Shown: positions 23,734 to 36,516 of the stretch, piece after piece | Position numbering within the stretch: the stretch's first letter is position 1 | Layout: each line of letters opens with the position of its first letter | NCBI GenBank assembly: GCA_016508695.1 | Contig: VNKQ01000019.1 | Coordinates: forward strand, 986,056 to 1,050,055 | Reading direction: 5' to 3' | Length of the DNA: 64,000 nt | Source of the DNA: Hyphodiscus hymeniophilus | Lineage: Eukaryota > Ascomycota > Leotiomycetes > Helotiales > Hyphodiscaceae | Made by a program: the position numbers and the translations under genes | Notes under the pieces: model-generated | The model's database searches: none | Told to the model about the DNA's origin: nothing | Seen by the model: the letters and a program-made list of their open reading frames with translations, nothing else

Positions 23734-23755
23734 TACCCCTATTCCTAATACCTGC
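23734..23755 (-). other. Putative polypurine tract of the Copia element
   Basis: Read on the minus strand, an AGGAATAGGGGTA purine-rich stretch abuts the LTR, the expected place for plus-strand priming. Confidence 0.5.
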
Positions 23756-26700
23756 GGGTATAAGAAACAGGCTAATTTATATAAGATGTTAATATCCTTT
23801 GTAGTTCTTAAATTCTCCTCTAAATTTCTTATATACCCCTAGAAATTAAGTGCTAGCCGAGTATAATAAATAGCGTAAAAAACAGAGTCTATCGATAATC
23901 CAAACTATATCGAATATAATATCAAAATGCAAGAATAGTACTAGTACTAAATATAACGATATCTAATAAGAATATAAGTATTAATTTAAGTACTTATAAG
24001 AACTATAACTTATTAAATAACGTTATATTAATATTTTCGCAAAATTAATCGATTCTTATTCTTATTTCCTTATTCCTAGAATTTGTACGTAATTAAGTTT
24101 AATTGTTATAAGAATTTGGCGTAAGTTATAGTAAGTAAAGCCTTTATAAGACCGTTTGCCTTTATCTTCTTAATATTAATATATTAAACGTCGATATTAC
24201 TAAGTTAAATCTCTTATCGAGTATAATAGTATTTAATTATAATATACTTAGTCTTTAAGTATAATTCCGGATTCTTTATAAGTACTAATATACTTTAATT
24301 ATCGCAAAATATCTTAACCTTCTTAGTATTATCGCTAAGTTAATTAATCTCTTTAAAGAACTATCTTAACTAGGTTACTAATATAATATAAGAAGCCAAC
24401 GCAATATACTCCGATTCGAGAGTTAATTGCGTAGTAATAGTTTGTCTCTTTAATTAAGACGCAATAATACTACTTGCAAAAGTATATAATATGCCTTAAG
24501 TTAATTGAAAAGTATCTTTATAACTAGTAAAATCGGTATTAGTATAACCTATTAACTTTATATTGTCGGTACTAGGTTTATTACCCCCGAAATAAGCAAC
24601 TAGGTACGTAATGCCTTTAAGGTATTATAGAATTCGCTTTGCCGCTATAATATATTATTTTAACGGGTTTATAAGGAATTAATAAAGTACTACTATTATA
24701 AACGCAATATCAAGTCTTATTTAAGTAATACAAAATATCTCTAAGCTAATAATAGATTAGTACTCATAGATCTCTTTTTTTATTACTTAATATAGGTTTA
24801 GTACTATATCTTTTATAGTACTAACCTCTATAGGAGTATTAACTAGGTTATAGTTCTCTATACCAAATCTCTTTAAAACCTTCTTAATATACGAGTCTTA
24901 TATCAAGTATATTAAGCGTTTAATATAGTCTCGAACAATTCGAATACTATAATAATATTATATTAGACCTAGGTCTTCGACCTTGAAATAAGCAACTAGA
25001 TTAGCCTTGAATTTGGCTAAATCTTTATTACCTTTTAAGGTAATTAAGAAGTCGTCGATATATATACTAACGATTATTTTAGTAATTAAATTAATATATA
25101 CGCAATTATTAGAAATTAACGTAATAAAACCTATCTTATTAAAAACCTTATATAAAGTCTTATACTAGAGTCTAAGCGATTACTTAAGACTATAGATCGA
25201 TTTAAGTAGTCTACAAATCTATTCCTTTAAGAGTTATACTCTATTACGTGTGTAACTAAGTAGTAATTCCCTATAAACTATACTATTAATTTGACTATTT
25301 AGGAACACTATAATAATATCTATTTAATTAAGATCTAGGTCGAATATTACTATAAGCGTAATAAGGATTTTTTAAGAAGTATTCTTATAAACGCTAGCGT
25401 AAGTTTAATTATAATTAATACCTTCCTTCTAGTAAAACCCTTATAAAACGTATTGGGATTTATACTTCTTAATAAAGCTATCCTTATCTCTCTTAGTCTT
25501 AAATACTAGCCTACCTCTTAGTACTTTATATCCTAAGGGTACCTCTAATCTCTTTATTACTTCCTAAGTACTATTATTATCGTAATTAGTATACTCGGTC
25601 TTAATCGAGGTTTACTAGTATAGTACGTTAAGTCCGGAAAGCGCTTCTTTAATAGTTTAAGGGTTATTAAAAAGCGTAATAAAGGCAATTAATTTAAAGG
25701 CAATCTCGTAGGAATAAAGTATATTATTCTTAGTACGTAATCGAGTTATTCTCTTAAATTCCGGCTTCTATTTATATACCTTTTTCTTCTTAACCTTCTT
25801 AATAGTAATAGAACTATTATTAGTAGCGTTAATAACGTTAGTACTACTCTTTAATATAGTAGTTTAATCGTCGTCCGATAGCTAGAATAACCTATACTTA
25901 TCGTTATCCTTTAGTAGTTTAATACTATAATTATAATCAAGTAGTATTACTAATTGTCTAAGAGTCTCTAGAATATTAATTTACGGCTATAAGATCTCCT
26001 TAATAATAGGAACCTATATATCTAGAGTTTATATAGTACCTTTACCCTTATTATTATAAGATCTTAATATAACGTCGGAGAGTAAAAGAAGTACTAGAAT
26101 TACTAATTCTAGCGCTAATTTATTAAATTTGATATTAAAAGATCTAACGATCTTATCGCCTTTATATATAGGGATATAGATCCGATAGATATACTCTCCC
26201 TTGTAACTAATCAAAATCCCTACTTTAGTACGAGGAACTATCTTCCGGCTAAAGGTTCTATCTTAGATAAGAATTTGTACGTAGGCCTTATAACCTAGTA
26301 CTCGAAAATAAGAGACTAAGGGAACGTAATCGATACTAAGCTCTACTTAATCTATAAAGGCTTAATATAAAGTTATGCCTTTAAGTGCCTTTATTATAAT
26401 ATAATTCGTAATTATAACTATTACTTTTAAGATTTCCGGCTAAAGGAAATCAGGGGTTCCTATCTTAATTATAATAGTATATACTCTCTCTATAAGTATA
26501 CAAATTAATCGTTTAGAGGTAGAATCTTACTCTAGAGTATAAAGAGTAGTAATCTCAAAATTAGCCCTAATACGTTAAGTTAAGGCTTTAATCTAATTAA
26601 TTGTAAATTCCTTATTACTATCGATTCGAAAGCTACTAATATTAATATTATATTATACGTCGAAGTACTTAATAATCTACTTAACCGCGTTAAACGCCTA

Positions 26701-28761
26701 GCCCTTATATTTGTAAATCTAAACTTATCGCGTAATACTAGCGTTATTAATACAAACTACGGCCTAGTATTATTTATTAATATTATTAGGTTTGATTCTC
26801 ATAATATTAATGTAAATCTTCTTTCTTACTTTAGTTTTATATATATAAAGTCCCTTATAAGTCTAACGTAAAGGTTTTACTAGTTCGCAGGCCTTATAAA
26901 CCTTAGTAATTATAGGATCCGAATTCTCTATAAATTCTATACTTATAGTAATCTTTAAGGTATTACGTATATTAGTAAGTCCTAAGTACGCAAAACGTTA
27001 ATAATATAGTTCGATATTTAGCTTTATAGTTTCTAGGTTTATAAGAAACGCGTAGCTTTAAAGTTCCTCGATAATAAACAAATCGTCGAGTTAATAGAGA
27101 ATAGTATTATATAGGCTAAGTAGATTATCGTTACAAATTACACCCCCCAAATTTAGTAATTTCTTACTAGAGAAGAGATTAGTACTTTTACTAGGCATAT
27201 AAAGAGTGTCTTTAAGTATAAGAGTATTAGTTATACTATCGGGAAGGGGATAACGTAATATAACTATTCCGCGTCCTATAGGACGTATTATACCCCCTAT
27301 TATACAAATTATAAAAAAGGGACTAACCGTTATAAAATTGTCTTCGAATCGAGTTCGATCGAAAGTAATATAAACCGATATACTAGAGTCTATAAGGAAA
27401 TTATTTGCGTATATAATACTACTTACTCTTAGTATAAGGAAGGCTTTTTCGTCGAGATTAAGTTAATCGATATTATAGAAATCGGCTTCCTTAATACGAG
27501 TTATAAAAGAGAAGTTAGAGTTCTTATCTATAGGTTCCTTCTTCTTGAATTCCGCTATTTTGACTTCTTTCTTTACGTACTTATTATTACTAGTTTGTAT
27601 ATACTACTTCCTACTAGTCTTCTTTTCCTATTCCCTATAAGCCTTCTTATTATAATTATTATAGTAATTCTAATCGTGACTATTCGAGTTGTAATACTTA
27701 CACTTTAACTCCTTCTTATTACCCTTCTTAAATAGTTTCTTCTTATCCTTCGAGTAAGGTTTACTACTATATATAATAGTTTTAGTTACTAATTTAACGC
27801 GAGATTCGTTAATTAAATCTTCTATAATTGCCTTTAGTATAAGAGGGGTTATCGACCTAAGTATAGCGCGTTATTATTAAGCCTATTCGGGGTACTCTTT
27901 CGATAAACCTATTACGTATATAATAGAATATTAATCCTTAATATTAGTCTTCTTTAAAGACTTAAGTCGGCTTCTAGAGTTATTAAAAGTAGCGCAATAC
28001 TTAGTAATATCTTTATATTAGTTAAAATTAATTCGATAATAGTTTTTAATATAGCTTTAAAGTAATACTTCGCTAGTGCCTTAATATTAGTATTTAAGGG
28101 CTTCTTATATTGCGAGTCTAGTTATAAGACCTTTAATAGCAAAAGAGCAATCTATAAGAATACTATTTATAATTAAAAGCTTTGTCTTTCTATCTTTAGT
28201 CTTTTAATCTAAGTAAACCTTTAATTTATCTTAATTTATATTATCGTTATTTTCGTTAATAAACTCTAGTACCTTTGCCTTCTTTTGTAGCTATCTACTA
28301 AAGCTATTACTTTTTATAACTACTTTTACGGCTTATCGCTAGTCGCTATAGTTAATAGAGCCTTTTAGCTTTAATTAACTCGAAATCGTAAGGGAATCGC
28401 TACTTACTATTGTGATAATTAATTTAAGAGGATTAGAAATCGTAGGATTTAAGGAATTCGAGTTTGTAATACTCGAGTAAAAATTTATAAGTATAATATA
28501 TAGTAAAGGCATAGGTATCTAATTATATAGGCTACTTTGATTTCTTATAAAAGTAGCTTTTAGTATCTAGAATAACCCTAAATTATCTACCTCGTCGTCG
28601 CTATTACTTATTTACAATTAATAATAAAATCAATAAAATCACTATTACTCCCGTAACGCGTTCTACTAGAAATCAAGTATTATTAGAATTATAATTACTC
28701 CCGCAACTCGCTCTAAGTAATTAACAAAATTAGTATTAAAAACCCTTAGTAATATACTACC

Positions 28762-28773
28762 GGGCTTATAACC
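28762..28773 (-). other. Putative primer-binding site (initiator-tRNA anticodon arm)
   Basis: Directly beside the right LTR, the minus strand reads GGTTATAAGCCC. With one G-to-A change reversed it would pair with GGGCTCATAACC of the initiator tRNA-Met anticodon arm. Copia-type elements are known to prime from an internal fragment of this tRNA. Confidence 0.6.
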
Positions 28774-28966
28774 TATTAGAAGTTACGATTTAAGTAGAAG
28801 TATTATATTAGGAATAGCACTAAGTAATTAAGTTAAATTAATTAAATAGTAGTATAGTGGGAAGAACTAGAGTTAAGCTCAAGGTTCTTCGCCGGTCACG
28901 ATCATATAACGCGCTAAGCCCGATTAGGGAGGTCCATGCGGGTAGAAGGAATCCCATATTCCAATA
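28774..28966 (-). repeat. LTR (right copy; 5' LTR of the minus-strand element)
   Basis: 193 bp, starting with mutated TATTAGAA and ending with intact TTCCAATA. It is followed by ATATA at 28967-28971. Confidence 0.9.
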
Positions 28967-28971
28967 ATATA
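28967..28971. repeat. Target-site duplication, right copy
   Basis: ATATA matches the five bases left of the element. This shows the element inserted as a unit and that the lyase and GH88 flanks were once contiguous. Confidence 0.75.
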
Positions 28972-29749
28972 GAGTATATGTAATCTGTATGCGAGGTCAC
29001 GGTAAAGTAAGAAGAACGGTTTATTTGTTCTTGGGACTGGAGAAGCCTGGTAGCAAGTGATAATAGATCTCGGGATCTCAAAAGTCAAGATGCTCATACA
29101 GCGCTTTTAAATATCAATACGAAGTTGGCAGAACTCTCATAACCGACTGAATTGGTCAAAATCAGGAACAAAGAGTTGGATCAATATATCCGTGGAGATT
29201 TCATTACGCTGAGTGAAACACAAACCCAATGAACATCTCCGCCTCGAAGCCTGCTGCGACGCCAAAATGAATGCGCTGGAGATGAGTCGAGATGAAATTC
29301 AGGCAACAGAACTTTTCTTACAAGCAGCCTCCACATGCGGCACTTCCACCTGACAGAGGCGACGGAGGAAAATTGTTTCAGCTGTCCGGTGGTGAGTGTT
29401 GAGATGCAGCGGAGTGAGTCCGGATTTCGGGGCATTGGTCGGCCTTCCATCCGCGACCCACTTAAGACTACTCGAGAGAACGGAAGTTCAACAGTTGTCC
29501 ATTATCATCCCGGGTTGAACTTAGAGATGAGATTCCAACCTTGGCAACGTTCTGTTGAATTCAATTTGAACAGACTCACACCTTTTGGGGCTCTTCGAAC
29601 ACATCACAATTTTCGCGACAGCGCGAATAAGTAGTCTTCTGTGTGATCACACCCCACTACCAGCTTTCAAGTGCTGTCGTGCTCCTCTCATAACCTCCGA
29701 ATACACCACCTTCTTGCACCCCTTGTAGAAAGGAAAGCATTCTCCGGCA
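28972..29749. other. Intergenic region with possible ankyrin relic
   Basis: This stretch of about 780 bp lies between the retroelement and GH88. It includes the former 3' flank of the lyase and the GH88 promoter. The only coding trace is the ankyrin-like segment listed separately. Confidence 0.5.
29385..29462 (-). pseudogene. Ankyrin-repeat-like fragment
   Basis: On the minus strand a short frame reads GRPTNAPKSGLTPLHLNTHH, resembling one ankyrin unit (G-x-TPLHLA-x-x-H). No start, flanking units or splice continuation were found, so at most it is a relic of one repeat. It could be chance. Confidence 0.25.
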
Positions 29750-31307
29750 ATGATGGATATGGACGATGAAAGCTCAGCTAGTACTGCAACCTCCGTAACA
29801 GGCACGGAAACCACTGCATCATCTGTGAGCAGCCCTCCAGCGACAAAGGGCAATGATGTCTTGCTGGGCTCGCGTGTTAGGTTAGATCTAGAGCTTGCTG
29901 AACTTTTCTCGGAAAATGTGGCGGCGAAGATTTGGAGAGTTGCAGCAGGCCATCTTGAGCAAGAGGTATTTACGATTCCACTCTTGTCCTTCCTCTCTCC
30001 ACGACAACCTGATTTAGACAGCTTGTGGCGTGTAAATCTTTCAATACTTACCACGCTTACTTTAGGATGCATTGGCAAACTACCCCGAGTTTATACCCAC
30101 AGAGGGACCAACTGCCGGGAAGTACACGACGAAATTCGCAGACTTTTGGACTTGTGGATTCTTTCCTGGGAGTCTGTATGCCTTATTGGAGAGAACCATG
30201 AAATATCCTAAATATCTACCTTCCTCGAACTTCGACCGTCTAGAATTTCAAGCTCAACTTCTAGAGCTTTGTAGGACTTGGTCAGATCCCCTTCATCGAA
30301 TGGCCAAACGAACAAATACTCATGACCTGGGATTTATTGTCCAACCTGCTCTGCGGATGGACTGGGAACTCACTGGCAATACACGGAGTTTTCAATCAGT
30401 TGTTACAGCTGCAAATTCATTATCATCTCGTTATAATGAAAAGCTTGGTGCTATCAGAAGTTGGGACCAGTGTCACAACACGAAGGAAAGCATCACTGAC
30501 AAGGAGACGAACTTCTTGATCATTATTGACAGCATGTGCAGTAAGTTTAGATTCCCGTGTTGAAAAATACAAGCTAATAGGATATCAGATCTTGACCTTT
30601 TGTTCTATGTTGGTCATCATACCTCAAACCAGAGAATGGTCGAAATAGCAACATCCCACGCCCTAGTCGTACTACGATCTATAGTGAGAGATGACTTCTC
30701 TACCTATCATCTAGCAAATTTGGACCCCGAAACGGGAAACATTAAAGTCCAGCGAACCCATCAAGGGTATAGCGCAAACTCAACATGGAGTAGAGGCCAG
30801 GGGTGGGGCATTCTTGGCTTTACACAAACCTATGTGTGGACGAAAAACCCAATATTCCTTGATGCAGCAATCAATATGGCGAATTATTTCCTCGATCGCC
30901 TAGCTATTTCCACGCACTCGTATCCCTACGTTCCGGTCTGGGATTTCGACGCACCAGTTCCTCGAGACACGCCTCCGCTGAGGGACACTTCTGCAGGAAT
31001 GATAGCTGCAAATGGACTTGTTCTGCTCCACCAAATATTGAATAATAACTCACCATACCTAGCGGCTGCTATTCAGATAGCTAAAGAGACAGTAGACCTT
31101 TCTCTATCTTTAGACAAGGCTAGATTTTCTATTGGTCATGATGGTAGAGTTGCTGTGGAGAAAGGTACTTTTGACGGGATTTTGATGAACGCAACTGCGA
31201 ATAACAATGAGCTTGCGGTCAAGAGATACTCGGATCACGGGCTTGTATACGCGGATTATTACTTCTTAGAACTTGGAAATAAGTTACTGAGAATGGGACT
31301 GGTATAG
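29750..31307 (+). CDS. GH88 unsaturated glucuronyl hydrolase
   Basis: This enzyme removes the 4,5-unsaturated uronic acid left at chain ends by polysaccharide lyases, by hydrating the enol double bond. Exons are 29750-29965, 30066-30540 and 30589-31307 (1410 nt, 469 residues). ATG 29753 is an alternative start. The alpha/alpha-barrel family blocks are present: FADFWTCGFFPGSLYALLE, RTNTHDLGFIV with the first catalytic Asp (about D159), and ETNFLIIIDSMCNLDLLFY with the second (about D227). STWSRGQGWGILGFTQTY and YADYYFLEL follow. The first 50 residues are Ser/Thr-rich and acidic with no signal peptide, so it is intracellular. GH88 acts on lyase products, so its neighbour, a PF05426 lyase, fits functionally. 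The frame is intact despite the nearby retroelement. Confidence 0.9.
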
Positions 31308-32697
31308 AATGTTAGGAAGTGGAGTAGCATAGATGATCAGTCTAGAATCGTCCACTTCATGTATTTTCCACCAAGAAGCATATCCTCAGTTGCCCACATC
31401 GATGTGAAGGTGTGTGCCTTTCCTTTGAATTACTTGATTCTACTTCAAGCATTGTTCCAATAAGAGTACCTGACACGGCATCAATTGACCCTTTGGCAGC
31501 AGGGAGAGTCAGGTCACGTGATATAGCAATGCATATTTGAATCGTTCGAAACCTTTTGTTAGCTGAGCACCGAATAGCTGGATCCAGACTATCATTTTAG
31601 GAATGGTTGTAATAGAACAGCCATCGTTAATGTTTTCCTTGGCTACAGAGCTACTACATGTCCACAAGCGTATGCATCGGCCCCGCTCCCATTTTTCCGA
31701 GCCTACGTAGCATCGGATACCCCGCCCGAACGGCTGGTGATCTCAAAGCCAGGTAGATGGCCTGCAAGGATCACAAAACGGGCCGAACAGAAGGCACATG
31801 ACAAGTATACAATGGGGTACCTTGCATTGATGGGGCCTCTAGGGTGTACTCGAGCCAATTTAACATAAAATCTGCTAATATTGTCATTATTGCTGTAGGA
31901 GCGGGGTCACTGATCACCCCCGCAAACTGCCAATTGATGCTCCCCAGTCTCGGTCTCCAATTTGGAATCATACAAGTGAAGCCTCGGACAAAGCTACTGC
32001 GAGGAAGCTGACATGGGATTAGGTAGTCAGAAATTCATTAAGTGCGAATCAGCGATGAATGATTGAGACGTTCCTCCTGTGACTAGAACCGTACCATTGG
32101 TACGCCCGGTGTAATGAAGTAGCGGAAACTTGGAGTAAGAAGTAGCGTGAGTGGTGCCAAAATAGACGCGTGGTGGGTTGTGTCAATATATAAGAACATG
32201 AGAAACTCTAAGGATATACACCTGATAAAAAGTCTCTATAATGGGCTAAACCGAGATGCTATAGAATTTGCAATTACCTCACAGTATCAAGATGTGACGC
32301 CCAGGGGCTATTGGGCTAAGTTTGTGCTGATCCTTACATCTTGTGTGATATAAGGATACGTTGGCGGATCTGGAATTAAGTCTAGCTATGATGAATACAT
32401 ACATACATACATATATACATACACGCATACATACAAGCGATTGTATTGCCTTAATGCTGACATAGAAGTCCCCACCGTTTGAACCATTCTTCCTCATTCC
32501 CTTCTTGTTCTTGTCATTATGCTTTCATTCCATTCAGGGCCTCAGCGGGCTGTTGGAAATCGATGGTAGTAAGCGATACTGTTGATAGCTCGTTTTCCGA
32601 AGAATCCCGATCCTGCTTCAACTCTTGCCTCTTAATTCGTTACAGCATCGATTTTTATGCTATGGATGAGGTGGTTTTGACATCCCACTGTCCGGAT
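31308..32697. other. Convergent intergenic region with microsatellite
   Basis: About 1.4 kb between GH88 and the Zn2Cys6 regulator. Apart from a CATA-type microsatellite near 32394 I see no gene. Short frames have no family match that I can recognise. Confidence 0.55.
32394..32434. repeat. (CATA)n-type microsatellite
   Basis: About 41 bp of imperfect ACATACAT tetranucleotide repeat with TATA and CGCA interruptions. Confidence 0.85.
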
Positions 32698-35607
32698 TTA
32701 GGAATTGTGCATCCCATAGTAATTAAAGTCTGTCCCATCGAGAGTAATGACTCGATCCATTTCCAGAAACTGTTGGCTGAGTAATATATTGGACATTGCT
32801 GTTAGTCCATCTTCGGCGTTTTCGACTATGAGGCCTCCGTTCCACACGTTATTGCTGGGCATTTCTTGGAAGCTACTGTTGGCCATATTGTGCGATGGCG
32901 AGGGCATCTGAGTCATCCCTGCATGTAGTGAGCCATACGAAAATGGTGGTTCCGATGGAGATGTGCCAGATTCCGGCGCAGGCATACTCTTTTGTGGTCC
33001 TGGATATCCCAGCTGTGTATTCAAATTGCTGGTTGTAGATATCCGTTCTTCCGTAGGATAGTGACTTCGATTAGTGTGATTTCTTGGACTCTCATCCAAG
33101 GGGGACTCCCGAAGATTTCGCTGGTCCTGTCTCGCTTGCGATCCGTTCCGGGAGGTAGGAATTCCAAGAGGTGGAAGTAATCCTCCGAAGTTGGAATTTG
33201 GAATCGAGTCCGAGTATCCCAGCATATCACGGCCAAAGTTTCCATCACTCATACATTTTGCATGAAGCTCTTGAAGTTGGGATGCATAATCTGCAGCTAT
33301 GTCGTGTGGTACCTTACTTGCTCCCGGACCTTGGTTTCCATGTGGACTTTGATACCCTTGCCAAACCCTGGAGACTTTTTGGAGACTTTCTACCAAGCTG
33401 AAGAACTCTGGTGCCAAATCCGTATTATTGATGCGCCAGTGAACTGAAAATTAGTTTCCATTTGCCAATGTTTAGTTGTACCCTACATACCTAGGATAAT
33501 CCTTGCCGCAATGAATATGCAGAATGCAAATTGACAGTTCACTATTCCACCCATGTACTGCAAATACTTTTGTGTAATAGATGCAGTTTCTGTGGCTGCT
33601 AATTGACAAGTTTCGGCACTACACGAGCTAGGTAAAGCAATGAGACCAGCCCAGTCGACTGACGGGTATGCAATGTGTTGATGAAGAAGGATCATGGAAG
33701 TATTGTGCGTGATGTGTGCAAGGGTAAGATTCGGATCCATGTTTATGACTGATACGTCGCGAGAGACATTCGAGTCTTTCCATTGCTGTGGAAGAAACAT
33801 TTTCCAACTATAGAATTGGTGCGTGTAAGCATCACATCGCTCCACATGAGGCTGCACTTCTTTGCTGGCCGGGAAGAGTGGTTTACGTACTGGACTAATC
33901 GGAGGTCGAGTTCCTTGAAGCGCGTCAACCAACTGCCTACATCATGTCTATCTTTGAAATCGATAAGTTGTTGTAAGAAGAAGGAGGTAACCTGACTCAG
34001 AGATTCTGTCGCCTCTATGCAGTATGCAAAAGCGCCTAGCTTGGAAGCATCGACCTCTGTGATTCCGCTCTTCGCACCAGGACTTTCACCCGCCCCTTGA
34101 TCGCTGTATTTCGGCGATGTATAGAGAGTTGGAACATAGGCGATAGAGTTTCCGATCTTGGCAGCGGATTTGTTCCATATTCCAAAATACGGCGTCAGAA
34201 CAGGTTCTTCTCTTGCCCAGCTGCCACCATTACACGGGAGCCGACGATGGACCTCATCAGACGTGAGGCTAGTATTCCACCTAATCAATATTATTAGTGA
34301 CATTTAGAGGTATGAACAGAATTGGGAATCTACCCTGATGTTACGGAACAAATTCTACAATTATTGGTCAGCTCTAGAATTTCTTGACGTGAAAAATATC
34401 TGCTCGTACCTGTCGAGAAGAAAGACATTCCAGAAAAGCCGTCTCCTTTCTTCTGAATCAGTCCAGTCTCTTGATGCATCGAGCAGGATCAAGGGCCGTA
34501 GAAGAAGATTCCGCTGGATCTCATCCGGTTCTATTGTTAGCTGAAGGTATTCAACGGTCCTTGTCAGTGACCCGATGATTGACCAAGCTTTTGTGATCTG
34601 TCCCCCGGCCATCTATCAAATACGATTAACAAGTAATGTAGATATGAAGATAAAATATCTTACAAGATCAAATGCTACGAGAACCAGAGCCTGGAGATTC
34701 TCAACGGAAGGAATTTCCATAGCCTTTAATATCACAGCATTTCGCGATACACAAATTTGGCGTTCCATTTCTGCTTGGGTGACGCCAAAATCCTCTACTT
34801 TGACGTACTTTATCGAAGCTGATACCAATCCATGTAGCAGTAATTCAAGCTCCCGACGCTCATCCAGATTTTCCAACTTTTCCTGGAATCTCTTTTGGTG
34901 GAGTATTGGCGCCCAGTGATGGACTTTTTGAAAATGCATCGTAACTATGGCCTGCAGAAGACGCGGTGATGGTAGGGGTGGGAGGACTCCATCCATATTC
35001 CAGTTCCCCAATTTTAGACTAGAGCCTTCGATATCTCCTGACCTGTGCTTCCTCTTCCCCAACGAATTACCCCGAGATGATGCTGGAGACGATATTTCGG
35101 TCAGATGGTCAATCTGGTGTATCGAAGGCAATTGAGCGCCATTTGACTTGAACGAAATATTAGAAGCTCGATCCTCAGCGCTGCCAGAGTCTGAACTTGC
35201 CTCCAAGTCAAGGAAAGCAAGTTGCGGTTTCCTACTCCCACTCACATCAAGCAGGAGGCATTCCAAAAATTCTATACAATCAGCGTTTCAGACTGAGCAG
35301 TATATGCATAATTGACAGACCTAGTCGTTTATTCAGATTATTCACAGCACCACTTTGGATTCCTGGCTTTTGCTTCAGCAAATACAGACATTCACAACCT
35401 AGTGATCAAGTTAGGCGGCTTCCATGAATGAACAGAGGCAAATCGCTGACGTAGTCTAGAGCACTGAGAACATGATGGCCTCTCTCTAGAACATTTCAAC
35501 TTTCTCTTGCGGCATGATTGACATGCGGGGATATCGTCCTCCTCTGTGGTCGTAGGGACAGGCCGCGTCGCTTCTTCGTGGGAGTTCTCCTTCCAGTATG
35601 CATCCAT
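32698..35607 (-). CDS. Zn2Cys6 transcription factor with fungal-specific TF domain
   Basis: A binuclear zinc-cluster regulator. Eight exons in gene order: 35451-35607, 35321-35398, 34664-35271, 34410-34612, 34334-34354, 33891-34280, 33491-33807 and 32698-33443. They total 2520 nt and encode 839 residues. The zinc cluster CQSCRKRKLKCSRERPSCSQ starts at about residue 29 and its last Cys residues come from exon 2. Exon 5 is a 21-nt microexon needed to build LDRICSVTSGWNTSL, the PF04082 motif. LDLRLVHWKMFLP is formed across the next intron. The C-terminal 240 residues are Ser/Pro/Asn-rich, a likely activation region. It lies between GH88 and a sugar transporter and is a candidate regulator of the uronate module. 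Confidence 0.87.
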
Positions 35608-36516
35608 GGCTATCGAGACGGCTCGTGGATCAGCGTGTAATACATTCCTTAATAATCATTTGCTGCGCCATGCATGAGGGAAGGCAGATGCGTCCATCTA
35701 AGGTGAGGGTGAGGGGTGAAAGCAGATTTGAGGTCGATGCTACCTATGCCCGTGATCGTTGTTTCTTTTTAGCGTGGATTACGTAAGCTTTACTGGACCA
35801 TGCACCAGAAGTTGTGGGAGGGGATTTAAGAGAACGTAGGTCGACGAGCCTTCCCTGCTATATCAAAGTATACAATGATGGTGTTTCTACTCTTCTTTCT
35901 ACTCATATTGCCACAGACCACTTCGAGAGTGAAGCAAGATAAATGGGAATCTCATCTTGCCGTCTTCACAACTATTCGGGCACTCGAGTCGTACATTATG
36001 TTATTGGTGGAAATTCATGCACGAGGCGCTACAGTACACGTCTCCGCAATACCCCGCACATCGGCATCCTTGTATAAGTTAGGTAGATCTGGGGGTCAGT
36101 CACGTGAAGGTATTTTATTTTGCTTGAATTCTCTTTCGATTAGATGGTCGAGCAGCGTACATTGTTTTATATGGTTGTCGGCTTTAGTCGAATATGCTAA
36201 TTTAACTTTGACTGAAATAGCACTTCCCCAAAGAATCTTGGCTTTCGTCTCATGACGGGGGATGAATGATTCAAATGCAATGTGAACCCCATATCGAGAT
36301 AAAGATATCCAACAGTGCTGCAACATGTTGCCATCCACGTTCTTTCTCTCGAGGGACGAGCTTGAGGCGCTGAAGGATACGAACTAGTCCCCTTAGGTAC
36401 ACAAAACGAATGAATTTTAGGCGATGGAAACGGGGCAGAGGAAATTAACTTTGTGAATTGATTTGTTAAGTAAACATCACTGATCTCTACATACGAGTAA
36501 GAACCTATTTAACTCT
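35608..36516. other. Intergenic region
   Basis: About 0.9 kb between the regulator (its promoter side) and the 3' end of the sugar transporter, both on the minus strand. An open plus-strand frame at 35875-36255 has a hydrophobic start but no family signature; I do not call it a gene. Confidence 0.5.

Larger units (their letters stand above)
23541..28966 (-). mobile_element. Ty1/Copia LTR retrotransposon, RIP-mutated, coding on minus strand
   Basis: This is a 5426-bp element with 193-bp direct LTRs, TATTGGAA/TTCCAATA termini and a 5-bp ATATA duplication. The body is very AT-rich and full of TA dinucleotides and stop codons, so it cannot encode proteins. Minus-strand remnants lie in Copia order. 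A zinc-knuckle-like gag relic is near 27671-27703. The reverse transcriptase motif Y-I-D-D-F is at 25049-25063, followed by a KVEDLG segment. An RNase H block TLESEYIALAS is near 24390-24430. RT and RNase H order, with RT after the region expected for integrase, favours Copia over Gypsy. A primer site and polypurine tract fit the same strand. Confidence 0.92.

Noticed and set aside
26029..26214. 61-codon frame inside the retroelement body
   Set aside because: It lies in RIP-mutated AT-rich sequence; the peptide is Ile/Lys/Tyr-rich as expected from mutated DNA.
35875..36255. 126-codon plus-strand frame with a hydrophobic N-terminus
   Set aside because: The hydrophobic start comes from T/C-rich sequence. 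There is no cleavage-site pattern or domain and no second exon.
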